DNA from: Parendozoicomonas haliclonae
Lineage (GTDB): Bacteria; Pseudomonadota; Gammaproteobacteria; Pseudomonadales; Endozoicomonadaceae
Reading direction: 5' to 3'
DNA: 64,000 bases
NCBI RefSeq assembly: GCF_900174585.1
Contig: NZ_FWPT01000001.1
Span: forward strand, 1-64,000
Shown: piece after piece, positions 40,855 to 50,052 of the stretch
Layout of the letters: every line of letters begins with the position of its first letter
How positions within the stretch are numbered: position 1 is the stretch's first letter
Position numbers and translations under genes: made by a program
The notes under the pieces: generated by a model
The model's database searches: none
The model's input: only the letters and a program-made list of their open reading frames with translations
What the model was told of the DNA's origin: nothing

Positions 40855-41613
40855 ATGCGCAAGCCACTTGTTGCCGGTAACTGGAAAATGAACGGCTCCC
40901 GTGAATCAGTGTCTGCACTGGTTGATGGTCTGAAAGCCGGTCTGGCTACTGAAGATGGTCTGGCTGTGGATGTTGCCGTATTTCCTTCTGCCATTTTTGT
41001 TGAGCAGGTAGGAAATGTATTGGCTTCAACCAATATCTCCTGGGGTCTGCAAAATATCTGCACTGAAGAAGAAGGTGCTTACACGGGTGAAACGTCTGTG
41101 GCGATGGCCAAAGACTTTGCCTGTAAGCTCGTGCTTGTCGGTCACTCTGAGCGTCGCGCCCTCTATGGCGAAACTGACGCAGATGTAGTGGCCAAGGTTC
41201 AGCGCGCTGGTCTGGCGGGCCTGATTCCGGTTCTGTGTGTGGGTGAAAGCCTCGAAGAGCGTGAATCTGGCCGTACTATGGACGTTGTTGCCCAGCAGGT
41301 GCAGGCGGTACTGAAAGGTGCTTCTCCTGAATCTCTGGCGCAGCTGGTTATTGCCTATGAACCAGTCTGGGCTATCGGTACCGGTCTGACCGCAACACCT
41401 GAGCAGGCTCAGGAAGTGCATGCGGCAATCCGTGAACTGCTGGCTGAACACGATGCAGATATGGCGGCTCGCACTCGAATCCTTTATGGTGGCAGTGTGA
41501 AGGGTGCCAACGCGGCAGAAATTTTTGCCGGTGCAGATGTTGATGGGGGCCTGGTTGGCGGTGCGTCTCTGGACGTACAGGACTTCCTTACTATATGTGG
41601 TGCTGCGGGATAA
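40855..41613 (+). CDS. tpiA: Triosephosphate isomerase TpiA
   Basis: A 252-aa glycolytic enzyme. Catalytic residues are visible: N9 and K11 in GNWKMN, H97 in LVGHSERR and E169 in AYEPVWAIG. The phosphate loop YGGSVKGANA is intact. The ATG at 40855 has GAGG six bases upstream and gives the family start; an ATG four codons earlier overlaps that ribosome site. The 136-bp gap after glmM holds no gene. It is followed 3 bp later by secG, the normal pairing in gammaproteobacteria. Confidence 0.98.
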   Translation: MRKPLVAGNWKMNGSRESVSALVDGLKAGLATEDGLAVDVAVFPSAIFVEQVGNVLASTNISWGLQNICTEEEGAYTGETSVAMAKDFACKLVLVGHSERRALYGETDADVVAKVQRAGLAGLIPVLCVGESLEERESGRTMDVVAQQVQAVLKGASPESLAQLVIAYEPVWAIGTGLTATPEQAQEVHAAIRELLAEHDADMAARTRILYGGSVKGANAAEIFAGADVDGGLVGGASLDVQDFLTICGAAG

Positions 41614-41616
41614 GGA

Positions 41617-42039
41617 ATGGAAACAGTAATTCTAATCGTACATGTGTTTGTGGCTCTGGGCCTGATTGGTCTGGTGATGCTTCAGCAGGGTAAAGGTGCT
41701 GAAACCGGTGCTTCTTTTGGTACTGGTGCATCTCAGACTGTATTTGGCAGTTCAGGTTCAGGTAACTTCCTGTCCCGATCCACAGCGATTCTGGCAACAG
41801 TCTTCTTCGTGACCAGCATTGGCCTGGCCATGATTGCTAAAGATAAGGCAGAAGCTCTGACCTCCGGTGGTGTTCTGGGTATCCCTCAGGCAGTGGAAAC
41901 CACCACTGTTCAGGAGGTGCCTGCGGCATCTACTGATGTGCCGGAAGTCGGTGATTTTTCAGTAGATTCTTCAGAAACTCCTGTGGTAGACTCTGCCGCG
42001 TCTTCTGAGGGAGAGCCTGCAGAAAAGCCAGCTGAGTAA
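41617..42039 (+). CDS. secG: Preprotein translocase subunit SecG
   Basis: A 140-aa inner-membrane protein of the SecYEG channel. Two membrane spans (about 3-22 and 52-72) flank the conserved loop LQQGKGAETGASFGTGASQT (26-45). The C-terminal 60 residues are an acidic Ser/Glu/Val-rich tail with no known fold. It starts 3 bp after tpiA. The leucine and initiator tRNA genes follow as in E. coli (secG-leuU-metY). Confidence 0.94.
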   Translation: METVILIVHVFVALGLIGLVMLQQGKGAETGASFGTGASQTVFGSSGSGNFLSRSTAILATVFFVTSIGLAMIAKDKAEALTSGGVLGIPQAVETTTVQEVPAASTDVPEVGDFSVDSSETPVVDSAASSEGEPAEKPAE

Positions 42040-42094
42040 GCTGATTTTTGCTGAGTGATCCTCTGCTGTTAAATAAGATAGCGAGAAGATTGTT

Positions 42095-42180
42095 GCCCAG
42101 GTGGTGGAATTGGTAGACACGCCATCTTGAGGGGGTGGTGCGCTATGCGCGTGCGGGTTCAAGTCCCGCCCTGGGCACCA
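42095..42180 (+). tRNA. tRNA-Leu (GAG)
   Basis: An 86-nt class II tRNA with encoded CCA. Acceptor GCCCAGG pairs with CCTGGGC; the anticodon stem CCATC/GGTGG encloses TTGAGGG, giving anticodon GAG. A variable stem (GCGC..GCGC type) and the T-arm GGTTCAAGTCC are present. Same position as leuU of E. coli. Confidence 0.97.
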
Positions 42181-42278
42181 GTTTGAAAGACATCTACGTG
42201 TTAGAATGTCGATATTGTTGAAGGTTGTGTCAGGTTGACCTGTACCGGCTTTCAGCAATATAATTCGCAGAGTTTTGG

Positions 42279-42355
<77 letters not shown>

Positions 42356-42365
42356 ACTTATTTAT

Positions 42366-42391
42366 AAAGGCCCCTCAAGTAGGGGCCTTTT
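42366..42391 (+). terminator. Terminator after the tRNA genes
   Basis: AAAGGCCCCT (42366-42375) pairs with AGGGGCCTTT (42381-42390), loop CAAGT, followed by T. It ends the tRNA transcript. Confidence 0.88.
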
Positions 42392-42802
42392 GCTATGATC
42401 CAAAAAAATGTTTTGGATGTGGCGGTTTATCTGGGATGTTTTGGTAGAATTTGTAAGCTGATCTGACTGTGTCGCAGTATTTCGGTAACCAAAGCATTAA
42501 GCAGCTGGCTGGAATAGGATTTAAAGTTAACTTCAGCAAGTGATTTCTCAGGTTGGCATAGCATCTTGGCTGCCGACCTGAAGTTATATCCGGACAAAAG
42601 CCGACTTTGGCTGTTCGGGTAGATAAATGGAGACCAGGATTCGTTCTGGTTTGCAGGTATCCCGGCTGGCGTTGCCATCTGGTGATGCCAGTCGAGGATG
42701 GGCTTTATGCCCATTTTTTATTGCTGCCGTATAGGACTTTCCGAGGAAAGGGCCCTGCATGGGCGTGCGGTGGGTGGATTCGTCAGTGCGAGGGCGTGGT
42801 AA
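42392..42802 (+). promoter_or_regulatory. rimP-nusA-infB operon leader with a second intrinsic terminator
   Basis: No gene is convincing in these 411 bp. ATCCAAAA (42398-42405) and TTTTGGAT (42412-42419) form a short inverted repeat. A strong terminator-like hairpin lies at 42698-42719: ATGGGC with GCCCAT around TTTAT, then TTTTT. It stands 84 bp before rimP, so it either ends tRNA read-through or attenuates the operon; NusA autoregulation by leader termination is known in E. coli. Confidence 0.6.
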
Positions 42803-43261
42803 GTGGCAGGCAAGCTGGAAGTACTGAGCGAGCTCGTTGACCCTATTGTTAAGTCCCTGGGATGTGAACTCTGGGGTATTGAGTTCGTCTCACAGGGCAG
42901 ACAAACGCTGCTGAGAGTGTTTATTGATCGAGAAGAAGGCGGTGTTGGCCTGTCTGACTGTGAAGCAGTCAGCCGTCAGCTCAGTGCAGTTCTCGATGTG
43001 GAAGATCCGATTCCGGGCGAGTACACCCTTGAGGTGTCTTCACCGGGTATGGATCGACCGATCTTTACGCTGGAGCAGTATGTACGTCTGGCAGGAAGTC
43101 GGGTAGAGATGCGTTTGCGCGTTCCTTTTGAAGGGCGCCGCAAGTACCGGGGAGTGATCACTGGGGTGGAAAATGATGAAGTGGTGGTTGTCTGTGATGA
43201 TCACGAGTTCCTGTTCCCCTTTGACACTATTGAGAAAGCGAATGTGATACCGCAGTTCTGA
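42803..43261 (+). CDS. rimP: Ribosome maturation factor RimP
   Basis: A 152-aa 30S maturation factor. The N-terminal domain contains [21 protein letters not shown] (about 19-39) and the central [13 protein letters not shown] motif (about 73-85); a Sm-like C-terminal domain follows. The start is GTG at 42803 with GAGGG eight bases before. It opens the conserved rimP-nusA-infB-rbfA-truB operon. Length and motifs are normal. Confidence 0.95.
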   Translation: MAGKLEVLSELVDPIVKSLGCELWGIEFVSQGRQTLLRVFIDREEGGVGLSDCEAVSRQLSAVLDVEDPIPGEYTLEVSSPGMDRPIFTLEQYVRLAGSRVEMRLRVPFEGRRKYRGVITGVENDEVVVVCDDHEFLFPFDTIEKANVIPQF

Positions 43262-43342
43262 TGCCTGCCCGCAAAAAACCTTGAAAGAAGGGTGCGCGGG
43301 TCCGAAAGGGAAGAACCGGTTTAGCGATACGCGAGGCAGAGC

Positions 43343-44827
43343 ATGAGCAAAGAAATTCTGTTGGTGGTTGAATCCGTCTCCAACGAAAAGGGTGTACCGC
43401 CAGAAGTGATCTTCGAGGCGATGGAGACTGCCCTGGCGACGGCAACAAAGAAACGCTACGAGTACGAACTCGATATTCGCGTAGCGATTGATCGTGCGAC
43501 AGGTGAATATGACACCTTCCGTCGCTGGACAGTTGTCGCTGATGAAGACTTCTCCATTCCCGGTGCGCACCTGACCCTGGATGAAGGTAAAGAGCGGGAT
43601 GAGAATGCGGAAATCGGTTCTGTTTACGAAGATCCGATTGAGTCCATCGCGTTTGGCCGTATTGCGGCACAGACTGCCAAGCAGGTTATCGTGCAGAAGG
43701 TGCGCGAAGCCGAACGTCGTCAGATGGTGGATTCCTACCGCGACAAGCTGGGCGAGCTGATTAACGGCACCATCAAGAAGGTGAACCGTGACAATTTGAT
43801 CGTGGATCTGGGTAACAATGCTGAAGCGGTTCTGCGTAAGGATCAGGTGATCCCGCGTGAAACCTTCCGTATGGGTTCCCACGTTCGCGCACTGCTGCAG
43901 ACCATCTCTGAAGAGAACCGTGGTCCACAGCTGATGCTGAGCCGTACCAGCCCGGAAATGCTGATTGAGCTGTTCCGTCTGGAAGTGCCAGAGATTGCTG
44001 AAGAAGTGATCGAAATCCGTGCCGCGGCCCGTGATCCAGGCTCCCGTGCCAAGATCGCCGTGAAGACCAACGATGGTCGTATCGACCCGGTTGGTGCCTG
44101 CGTAGGTATGCGTGGTTCCCGTGTACAGGCGGTTTCCAACGAACTCGGTAACGAGCGTGTGGATATCGTGCTGTGGGACGACAACCCTGTGCAGCTGGTG
44201 ATCAACGCCATGCAACCTGCGGAAGTGGCCTCCATCATCGTTGATGAAGATAGTCACACCATGGATCTGGCAGTAGCAGAAGACAACCTGGCTCAGGCTA
44301 TCGGTCGTGGTGGTCAGAACGTGCGTCTGGCGTCCGAGCTGACTGGCTGGAATCTGAACGTGATGACCGAGTCTGCGGCTGAAGAGAAGCAGGCCAAGGA
44401 ATCCGACAAGCAGGCGCAGGTGTTCGTTGATCATCTGGATGTGGACATCGATCTGGCCCGCACTCTGGTAGACGAAGGCTTCACCAGTCTGGAAGAGATT
44501 GCTTACGTTCCTGTTGAAGAAATGATGGGAATCGATGGCTTTGATGACGAAGTGGTCGAAGAGCTGCGCCAACGCGCCAAAGATCGTCTGTTAACTCAGG
44601 CGATTGCCCGTGAAGAGGGTACTCAGCCCGCCGAAGATCTTCTGGGACTGGAAGGTCTTGAAGAAAGCCTGGCGTACGCGCTGGCTGCCAAGGGTGTTAT
44701 CACCCTGGAAGATCTCGCCGAACAGGCGACGGATGAGCTGGAAGGTATTGAAGGCCTTGACTCTGAACAAGCTGCAGAGCTGATTATGAAGGCAAGGAAT
44801 ATCTGCTGGTTCGGGGAACAGAACTGA
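43343..44827 (+). CDS. nusA: Transcription termination/antitermination factor NusA
   Basis: A 494-aa RNA polymerase-associated factor. Domains in order: N-terminal polymerase-binding domain (1-125), S1 (about 135-200), KH1 and KH2 (about 230-345; [12 protein letters not shown] is the second KH GxxG loop), and two acidic repeats (about 365-425 and 440-494) typical of gammaproteobacterial NusA. Full length. It binds pausing complexes and can control its own operon leader. Lies 81 bp after rimP. Confidence 0.98.
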   Translation: MSKEILLVVESVSNEKGVPPEVIFEAMETALATATKKRYEYELDIRVAIDRATGEYDTFRRWTVVADEDFSIPGAHLTLDEGKERDENAEIGSVYEDPIESIAFGRIAAQTAKQVIVQKVREAERRQMVDSYRDKLGELINGTIKKVNRDNLIVDLGNNAEAVLRKDQVIPRETFRMGSHVRALLQTISEENRGPQLMLSRTSPEMLIELFRLEVPEIAEEVIEIRAAARDPGSRAKIAVKTNDGRIDPVGACVGMRGSRVQAVSNELGNERVDIVLWDDNPVQLVINAMQPAEVASIIVDEDSHTMDLAVAEDNLAQAIGRGGQNVRLASELTGWNLNVMTESAAEEKQAKESDKQAQVFVDHLDVDIDLARTLVDEGFTSLEEIAYVPVEEMMGIDGFDDEVVEELRQRAKDRLLTQAIAREEGTQPAEDLLGLEGLEESLAYALAAKGVITLEDLAEQATDELEGIEGLDSEQAAELIMKARNICWFGEQN

Positions 44828-44851
44828 GCTGGCCACTAGAGGAGAAGTTTT

Positions 44852-47380
44852 ATGGCAGATGTAACAGTACAACAACTTGCCGAGGTGGTCGGAGCTCCAC
44901 TGGAACGCCTGCTCAAGCAGATGAGCGACGCAGGTCTGCCCCATAAAAAGGGTGATCAGTCCGTTTCTGATGCTGAGAAGGCGCAACTGCTTTCCCACCT
45001 GCGCAATTCCCATAAGGGTGGCGTAGATCCGTCTACCCTGCCTAAGGATGCAGAACCTAAGCAGGTCACCCTGAAGCGTAAGACCGTAAGCCAGATGAAA
45101 GTAGCTGGCGGCAGCGGCAACAAGCAAAAGATTGTTAACGTAGAAGTTCGCAAGAAGCGTACTTTCGTTAAGGAAGATGCCAAGGCAGATCTGGACGCGC
45201 AGAAGAAGAAGCGCGAACAGGAAAAAGGCCGTGATGATCGTCGCAAGGAAGATCGTGCGGCTACCGATCGTCGTCGTGACAATGTTCGTCGCGATGAAGA
45301 CGGCGCACGTCGTACTGCTGACGCACGTCGTAAGGAAGAAGGTGATCGTCGTCCACGTCGTGATGATGTACGTCCATCTCCTGCACCTGTAGCTGCGGAT
45401 GCACCTCCACCGCCTCCAAATGAGGATGATCGTCGCCGTCGTCGCGCTGCTCCTGGCAGCAAGAAGAAAGGTGAGCGTGATGATGACGATGATCGTCGTC
45501 GCGGTAAGGGTGGCAAGGGTCGTGGCGGTCGCGATGATCGCGGTGGCCGTAAGCCGCTGTCCCGTAAGCCACTGCGTTCTTCCGAGTTTGATCAGCACGG
45601 CTTCACCAAGCCTACCGCTGCGGTAGTGCGTGAAGTTGCGATTCCGGAAACCATTACTGTTGGTGAACTTGCTAACAAGATGGCTGTTAAGGCCGCTGAA
45701 GTTATCAAGTACATGTTCAAGCTGGGCACCATGGTGACCATCAACCAGGTTATCGATCAGGACACTGCATCGATTGTGGTTGAAGAAATGGGTCACAAGG
45801 TCAAGCTGGTTAAGGCGGATGCACTGGAAGATTCCCTGCAGGACGCTGTCGCTCAGAGTTCTGGTGAAGAAGTTACCCGTGCGCCGGTTGTGACCGTAAT
45901 GGGTCACGTTGACCACGGTAAGACCTCCCTGCTGGATTACATCCGTAAAGCCAAGGTTCAGTCCGGCGAAGCGGGTGGTATTACCCAGCATATCGGTGCG
46001 TACCATGTAACCACCGATCGCGGCATGATCACCTTCCTGGATACTCCAGGACACGCGGCGTTTACCGCAATGCGTGCCCGTGGTGCCAAGGCGACCGATA
46101 TCGTAATCCTGGTTGTTGCTGCGGACGACGGCGTAATGCCTCAGACCGAAGAAGCGATCCAGCACGCGAAGGACGCTGGCGTTCCTCTGGTTGTGGCCGT
46201 GAACAAGATCGATAAGGAATCTGCGGATCCTGATCGTGTGAAGAACGAGCTGGCTGTACGTGAAGTTATCCCTGAAGAGTGGGGTGGTGACACTCAGTTC
46301 ATCAGTGTGTCTGCTCACACTGGTCAGGGCATCGACGACCTGCTGGAAGCGGTATTGCTGCAATCCGAAGTTCTGGAACTGACTGCTGTTGCAGATGGTC
46401 CGGCGAAGGGTGTGGTTATCGAATCCCGTCTGGACAAGGGTCGTGGCCCTGTTGCTTCCGTACTGGTTCAGTCCGGTACTCTGAAGAAAGGCGACAACGT
46501 TCTGGTTGGTCAGCAGTTCGGCCGTATCCGTGCGATGCTGGACGAAAACGGCAAGCCAATCGACGAAGCTGGCCCATCCATTCCGGTTGAGATTCTCGGC
46601 CTCGACGGTACTCCGGATGCCGGTGACGACATGCTGGCTGTACAGGACGAGCGTAAGGCCCGTGAAATTGCACTGTTCCGTCAGGGCAAGTTCCGTGAGG
46701 TTAAGCTGGCCCGTGCACAGGCTGCCAAGCTGGAGAACATGTTCAAGGACATGGGTGCCGACGAGAAGCGTACTCTGAAGGTTGTTCTGAAGACCGACGT
46801 ACGTGGTTCCCTGGAAGCGATCACCGCTGCGCTGCATGAGCAGGGTAACGATGAGGTGGATGTTAAGGTTATCTTCGGCGGCGTAGGTGGTCTCACCGAA
46901 ACCGACGCTAACCTGGCTCTGGCTTCCAACGCGATTCTGGTTGGCTTCAACGTACGTGCTGACGCGTCTGCCCGTCGTATCGTTGAGTCTGAAGGTCTGG
47001 ATCTGCGCTACTACAGCGTAATCTACGACATCATTGACGATGTGAAACAGGCTCTGACCGGTATGCTCAAGGCTGAGTTCCGTGAGCAGATCGTGGGTGT
47101 TGCCGAAGTACGTGACGTATTCCGTGCGCCTAAGATCGGTGCGGTTGCCGGCTGTATGGTTATCGAAGGTACCATGTTCCGCAACGAACGCATCCGCGTA
47201 CTGCGTGAAGACGTGGTTATCTACGAAGGTGAGCTGGAATCCCTGCGTCGCTTCAAGGATGACGTTAACGAAGTTCGCACCGGCTACGAATGTGGTATCG
47301 GCGTTAAGAACTACAATGACGTCAAGGTTGGCGACAAGATCGAAGTTTACAAGTCTGTTGAAGTTCAGCGGACCCTGTAA
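44852..47380 (+). CDS. infB: Translation initiation factor IF-2
   Basis: An 842-aa GTPase that brings initiator tRNA to the 30S subunit. The N-terminal third is a charged, low-complexity region; residues about 95-240 are rich in R, D, K and E with repeated RRxD-type runs. The G domain has GHVDHGKT (351-358), DTPGH and NKID. Domains II-IV follow. Codon bias is strong, which creates a 952-codon false frame on the minus strand. It starts 24 bp after nusA with AGGAG upstream. Confidence 0.98.
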   Translation: MADVTVQQLAEVVGAPLERLLKQMSDAGLPHKKGDQSVSDAEKAQLLSHLRNSHKGGVDPSTLPKDAEPKQVTLKRKTVSQMKVAGGSGNKQKIVNVEVRKKRTFVKEDAKADLDAQKKKREQEKGRDDRRKEDRAATDRRRDNVRRDEDGARRTADARRKEEGDRRPRRDDVRPSPAPVAADAPPPPPNEDDRRRRRAAPGSKKKGERDDDDDRRRGKGGKGRGGRDDRGGRKPLSRKPLRSSEFDQHGFTKPTAAVVREVAIPETITVGELANKMAVKAAEVIKYMFKLGTMVTINQVIDQDTASIVVEEMGHKVKLVKADALEDSLQDAVAQSSGEEVTRAPVVTVMGHVDHGKTSLLDYIRKAKVQSGEAGGITQHIGAYHVTTDRGMITFLDTPGHAAFTAMRARGAKATDIVILVVAADDGVMPQTEEAIQHAKDAGVPLVVAVNKIDKESADPDRVKNELAVREVIPEEWGGDTQFISVSAHTGQGIDDLLEAVLLQSEVLELTAVADGPAKGVVIESRLDKGRGPVASVLVQSGTLKKGDNVLVGQQFGRIRAMLDENGKPIDEAGPSIPVEILGLDGTPDAGDDMLAVQDERKAREIALFRQGKFREVKLARAQAAKLENMFKDMGADEKRTLKVVLKTDVRGSLEAITAALHEQGNDEVDVKVIFGGVGGLTETDANLALASNAILVGFNVRADASARRIVESEGLDLRYYSVIYDIIDDVKQALTGMLKAEFREQIVGVAEVRDVFRAPKIGAVAGCMVIEGTMFRNERIRVLREDVVIYEGELESLRRFKDDVNEVRTGYECGIGVKNYNDVKVGDKIEVYKSVEVQRTL

Positions 47381-47423
47381 GCGCCGGTACGCTAGCGTAC
47401 ATTGACGTAACAGCCATGAGCTG

Positions 47424-47463
47424 AAAATGCCCACATCAAGCATGAACATGCGTGGGCATTTTT
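47424..47463 (+). terminator. First hairpin between infB and rbfA
   Basis: AAAATGCCCAC (47424-47434) pairs with GTGGGCATTTT (47452-47462), then T. A terminator-like stem, 44 bp after infB, inside the operon. Confidence 0.75.
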
Positions 47464-47476
47464 ACGGAACAAGCAG

Positions 47477-47517
47477 AAAGGCGTGCGGCGCGACTTTGGT
47501 CACCTGCACGCCTTTTT
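47477..47517 (+). terminator. Second hairpin between infB and rbfA
   Basis: AAAGGCGTGC (47477-47486) pairs with GCACGCCTTT (47505-47514), followed by TTT. A second terminator-like stem within 15 bp of the first and 32 bp before rbfA, so rbfA and truB may be reduced or separately controlled. Confidence 0.75.
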
Positions 47518-47548
47518 TCGTAAAGCATGCTTCTAGAAGAATCAAGCT

Positions 47549-47959
47549 ATGCCAAGAGAATTCAGTAGAACCCAGCGCGTTGGCGACCAGATTCAGCGTG
47601 AGCTGGCCACCATTCTGCAGCAGGATATGAAAGACCCGCGCCTCGGTATGGTTACCGTGAGTGCGGTAGAGGTAAGTCGGGATATGGCTTTTGCCACCAT
47701 TCACGTGACCTTCCTGGGTCTGGATGGTGAGCAGGAAATTAACGAAGCTGTTGAGCTGCTGACTGAAGCGGCCGGCTTCCTGCGTACCGAGCTGTCTCAC
47801 CGGATGCGTCTGCGCTTCACCCCAAAACTGCGTTTCCGTTACGACGGCAGCCTGGTGCGTGGCCGCCACATTTCTTCCCTGATTGATCAGGCTCGTGCCA
47901 ACGATTCAGCCAATGTTGCTGATGTGGCAAAGCAGGATGAAGAGCAGGAGGATAACTGA
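47549..47959 (+). CDS. rbfA: Ribosome-binding factor A
   Basis: A 136-aa KH-like 30S assembly factor. Starts MPREFSRTQRVGDQIQRELA and has DPRLGMVTVSAVEVSRD (about 32-48) and the LRFTPKLRFRYDGS strand. The C-terminal tail is acidic. Its last base is the first base of truB (TGATG overlap). Cold-shock and late 16S maturation roles are known for the family. Confidence 0.96.
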   Translation: MPREFSRTQRVGDQIQRELATILQQDMKDPRLGMVTVSAVEVSRDMAFATIHVTFLGLDGEQEINEAVELLTEAAGFLRTELSHRMRLRFTPKLRFRYDGSLVRGRHISSLIDQARANDSANVADVAKQDEEQEDN

Positions 47960-48894
47960 TGTCTGGTGGTCGTCGTCGTTTTCGTGGTCGTCCCGTTAAC
48001 GGGATTGTAGTGGTCGACAAGCCGATCGGTGCTTCTTCCAACCAGGTTCTACAGCAGGTTAAGCGTCTGTATGGCGCTGCGAAAGCCGGTCACACCGGTA
48101 GCCTCGATCCGCTGGCAACTGGCGTGCTGCCGGTGTGTCTGGGTGAGGCGACCAAGTTGTCCCAGTACCTGCTGGACTCTGACAAGAGCTATCGCACTAC
48201 TGCCAAGCTGGGCATTCGCACCAATACTGGCGATGCCGAAGGTGAGGTGGTTGCCGAGCGTCCGGTTGCTGTCACTGAGTCTGATCTGGAGCCGGTTCTG
48301 GCCAAGTTCCGCGGTCCGATCGAACAGGTTCCGTCCATGTTCTCCGCGCTCAAGCACAACGGCAAGCCGTTGTATGAGTATGCCCGTCAGGGTATCGAGA
48401 TTGAGCGTCCGGCCCGTAAGGTGAACATCTACCGTCTGACTCTGATTGAGTTCCGCGGCGATGAGCTGGTGCTGGAAGTGGACTGCAGCAAGGGTACTTA
48501 TATCCGGACTCTGGTTGAGGATATCGGAGAAATGCTGGGCTGTGGTGCCCACGTTGCCGAACTGCGTCGCTTGAAGGCCGGTCCTTACGAGGAAGAGCAG
48601 TCCTACACCATCGAAGAGCTGGAAGAGATTCGTAACAATGGTGGCCATGCCGCTCTGGATGCGATTCTTCTGGATCAGGATTCTGCCGTTAGCCATTGGC
48701 CGCAGGTGCTGCTGGGTGATAGCAGTGCTCACTATGTCAGCCAGGGGCAGCCGGTGCAGGTTTCCCGCGCGCCGACTTCCGGGTTTGTGCGCATTTACCA
48801 TCAGGTTGAAGGTGCACCGAATATCTTCCTCGGTATCGGTGAGATCCAGGATGATGGTTTGGTGGCTCCACGCCGCTTAGTGGCTAAAAACTGA
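47959..48894 (+). CDS. truB: tRNA pseudouridine-55 synthase TruB
   Basis: A 311-aa enzyme modifying U55 in the tRNA T-loop. The catalytic aspartate lies in GHTGSLDPLATGVLPV (about D48), preceded by GIVVVDKPIGASSNQ. The PUA-like C-terminal region is present. An arginine-rich N-terminus (GGRRRFRGRPVNG) precedes the fold. The start overlaps the rbfA stop by one base (TGATG). Confidence 0.97.
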   Translation: MSGGRRRFRGRPVNGIVVVDKPIGASSNQVLQQVKRLYGAAKAGHTGSLDPLATGVLPVCLGEATKLSQYLLDSDKSYRTTAKLGIRTNTGDAEGEVVAERPVAVTESDLEPVLAKFRGPIEQVPSMFSALKHNGKPLYEYARQGIEIERPARKVNIYRLTLIEFRGDELVLEVDCSKGTYIRTLVEDIGEMLGCGAHVAELRRLKAGPYEEEQSYTIEELEEIRNNGGHAALDAILLDQDSAVSHWPQVLLGDSSAHYVSQGQPVQVSRAPTSGFVRIYHQVEGAPNIFLGIGEIQDDGLVAPRRLVAKN

Positions 48895-48949
48895 GCGCAG
48901 CTAGCTGAAGAGAAAGGCTGACTGCGTAACTCCCGATGTTTGCTGAGCT

Positions 48950-49041
48950 CTGGTTCCCATGCTCTGCGTGGTAACCCATACCGCTAGCGACCAGATGTAG
49001 ATAGGTATGCATTCCCACGGAGGACCGTAGGGACGAGACTT
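48950..49041. repeat. Degenerate palindromic repeat (GTTCCCACGC-type, REP-like)
   Basis: Two imperfect hairpins, GGTTCCCATGC/GCGTGGTAACC (48951-48976 region) and ATTCCCACGG/CCGTAGGGA (49011-49036 region), are set in an outer inverted pair (CCATACC / GGTATGC). This resembles the dispersed GTTCCCACGC-CTGCGTGGGAAC intergenic repeats of many gammaproteobacteria. Several mismatches mark it as an old copy. It sits between truB and rpsO. Confidence 0.55.
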
Positions 49042-49132
49042 GGCGAATTTTGCGATAACCTCTATTTGCGCTGGAATCACTCGTAACATTTTTGAGGTGA
49101 TTTGCGGGGTGAATAATCGGGAGGAACGGTTT

Positions 49133-49190
49133 AGAATACCGCTTCTTTATAAATGACTGGCTTCTGGCTGGTCATTTGTGATTTCGGGGT
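49133..49190 (+). promoter_or_regulatory. rpsO leader hairpin
   Basis: AAATGAC and GTCATTT (near 49150-49180) form a 7-bp stem with GGCTTCTGGC inside, 70 bp before rpsO. S15 represses its own mRNA by leader folding in E. coli; here that is only an inference from position. Confidence 0.4.
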
Positions 49191-49250
49191 GGCTGTTAAT
49201 ATGCGCGGCTATTCCCTTGATTGATGCATATTTTTAATAGGAGTTACACA

Positions 49251-49520
49251 ATGTCTCTGACTGTAGAGCAAAAGGCTGAAATCGTAGCCAAGTACGCCCG
49301 TGGCGAGAACGACACTGGTTCCCCTGAAGTTCAGGTTGCTCTGCTGACCGCTAACATCGAAGGTCTGCAGTCCCACTTCAAGGCACACATCCACGATCAC
49401 CACTCCCGTCGTGGTCTGATCCGCATGGTTAACGCTCGTCGTTCCCTGCTGGACTACCTGAAGAAGAAAGACGTTGAGCGCTACCGTGCTCTGATCCAGA
49501 GCCTGGGTCTGCGTCGTTAA
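49251..49520 (+). CDS. rpsO: 30S ribosomal protein S15
   Basis: An 89-aa primary 16S rRNA-binding protein of the platform. Features: [18 protein letters not shown] (19-36), [20 protein letters not shown] (52-71) and the ending LGLRR. The ATG at 49251 with AGGAG upstream gives the family start; the frame extends ten codons back but without similarity. It is followed by pnp after a 532-bp structured gap. Confidence 0.98.
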   Translation: MSLTVEQKAEIVAKYARGENDTGSPEVQVALLTANIEGLQSHFKAHIHDHHSRRGLIRMVNARRSLLDYLKKKDVERYRALIQSLGLRR

Positions 49521-49656
49521 TAGCTCCTCAAGAGCTTCTGGCCTGCTTCATTTTCTTATTGCTCAGGCAATGGGTGAGGCGGTCGGCATCGGCGAAGTTT
49601 ACTTTTCCGGTGGACTTTGTATCCCTGTTTCTTGCAGATGGGGGTACAATTGACAG

Positions 49657-49705
49657 GACACCGCTTCCGTAACCCGTAAGGGGAAGGTGGCGGTGTTTTG
49701 TTATA
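49657..49705 (+). terminator. Stem-loop after rpsO
   Basis: ACACCGC (49659-49665) pairs with GCGGTGT (49690-49697 region), extended by CTTCC/GGAAG pairs, and TTTTGTT follows. This resembles the rpsO terminator that partly reads through into pnp in E. coli. Confidence 0.6.
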
Positions 49706-49850
49706 TGTTGTGTTTGTAGCTGCGTTGTTAACCGTGCCAGTGATCGGTGCATTAACAGACAGCTTGCCAAGGCTGGCTCTATACAGAGTGAAAGCGTTGG
49801 CAACCGGTTCCTGGTTGAATCTGGAATCGGCAAGAAGACACCTCGATGCC

Positions 49851-49999
49851 AGAACATCGTTTTTTATGTTCTCACGGGGTGCAGCGCTGACTGATGGCGA
49901 ACTTATATGCCCGGGTGCAATCCAGAGTGCAGGGCGAATACAGAAGCTTATGGCTGTATTCTGGATTGCATCCCAGTCAGGCGGCATTCATCCTGCCGC
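49851..49999 (+). promoter_or_regulatory. pnp leader hairpins (RNase III-like)
   Basis: AGAACAT (49851-49857) pairs with ATGTTCT (49866-49872). A longer stem joins 49917-49926 plus 49938-49943 with 49954-49969 (16 bp with an 11-nt bulge, 10-nt loop). GGCGGCA (49979-49985 region) then pairs with TGCCGCC. In E. coli a similar leader stem is cut by RNase III for PNPase autocontrol. The pairing is seen; the mechanism is inferred. Confidence 0.6.
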
Positions 50000-50052
50000 C
50001 CAGAAGGTCGCAGCGTCAGTCAGGTTTGGTTGAAAGTTGAAAGGAAATAATT

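Noticed and set aside
42607-42840. 77-codon frame in the rimP leader
   Set aside because: It covers the terminator hairpin and runs into rimP in another frame; composition is not protein-like.
44591-47449. Very long minus-strand open frame (952 codons) opposite infB
   Set aside because: It mirrors the strong codon bias of infB (few stops possible on the other strand). The translation has no domain, and both ends bear no relation to gene ends. Similar long mirrors lie opposite dnaK (21966-23984), pnp (50020-52005), nusA (43040-44572) and ftsH (35097-36542).
49698-50033. 111-codon frame in the rpsO-pnp gap
   Set aside because: It overlies the leader hairpins and shows no familiar protein pattern or good ribosome site.
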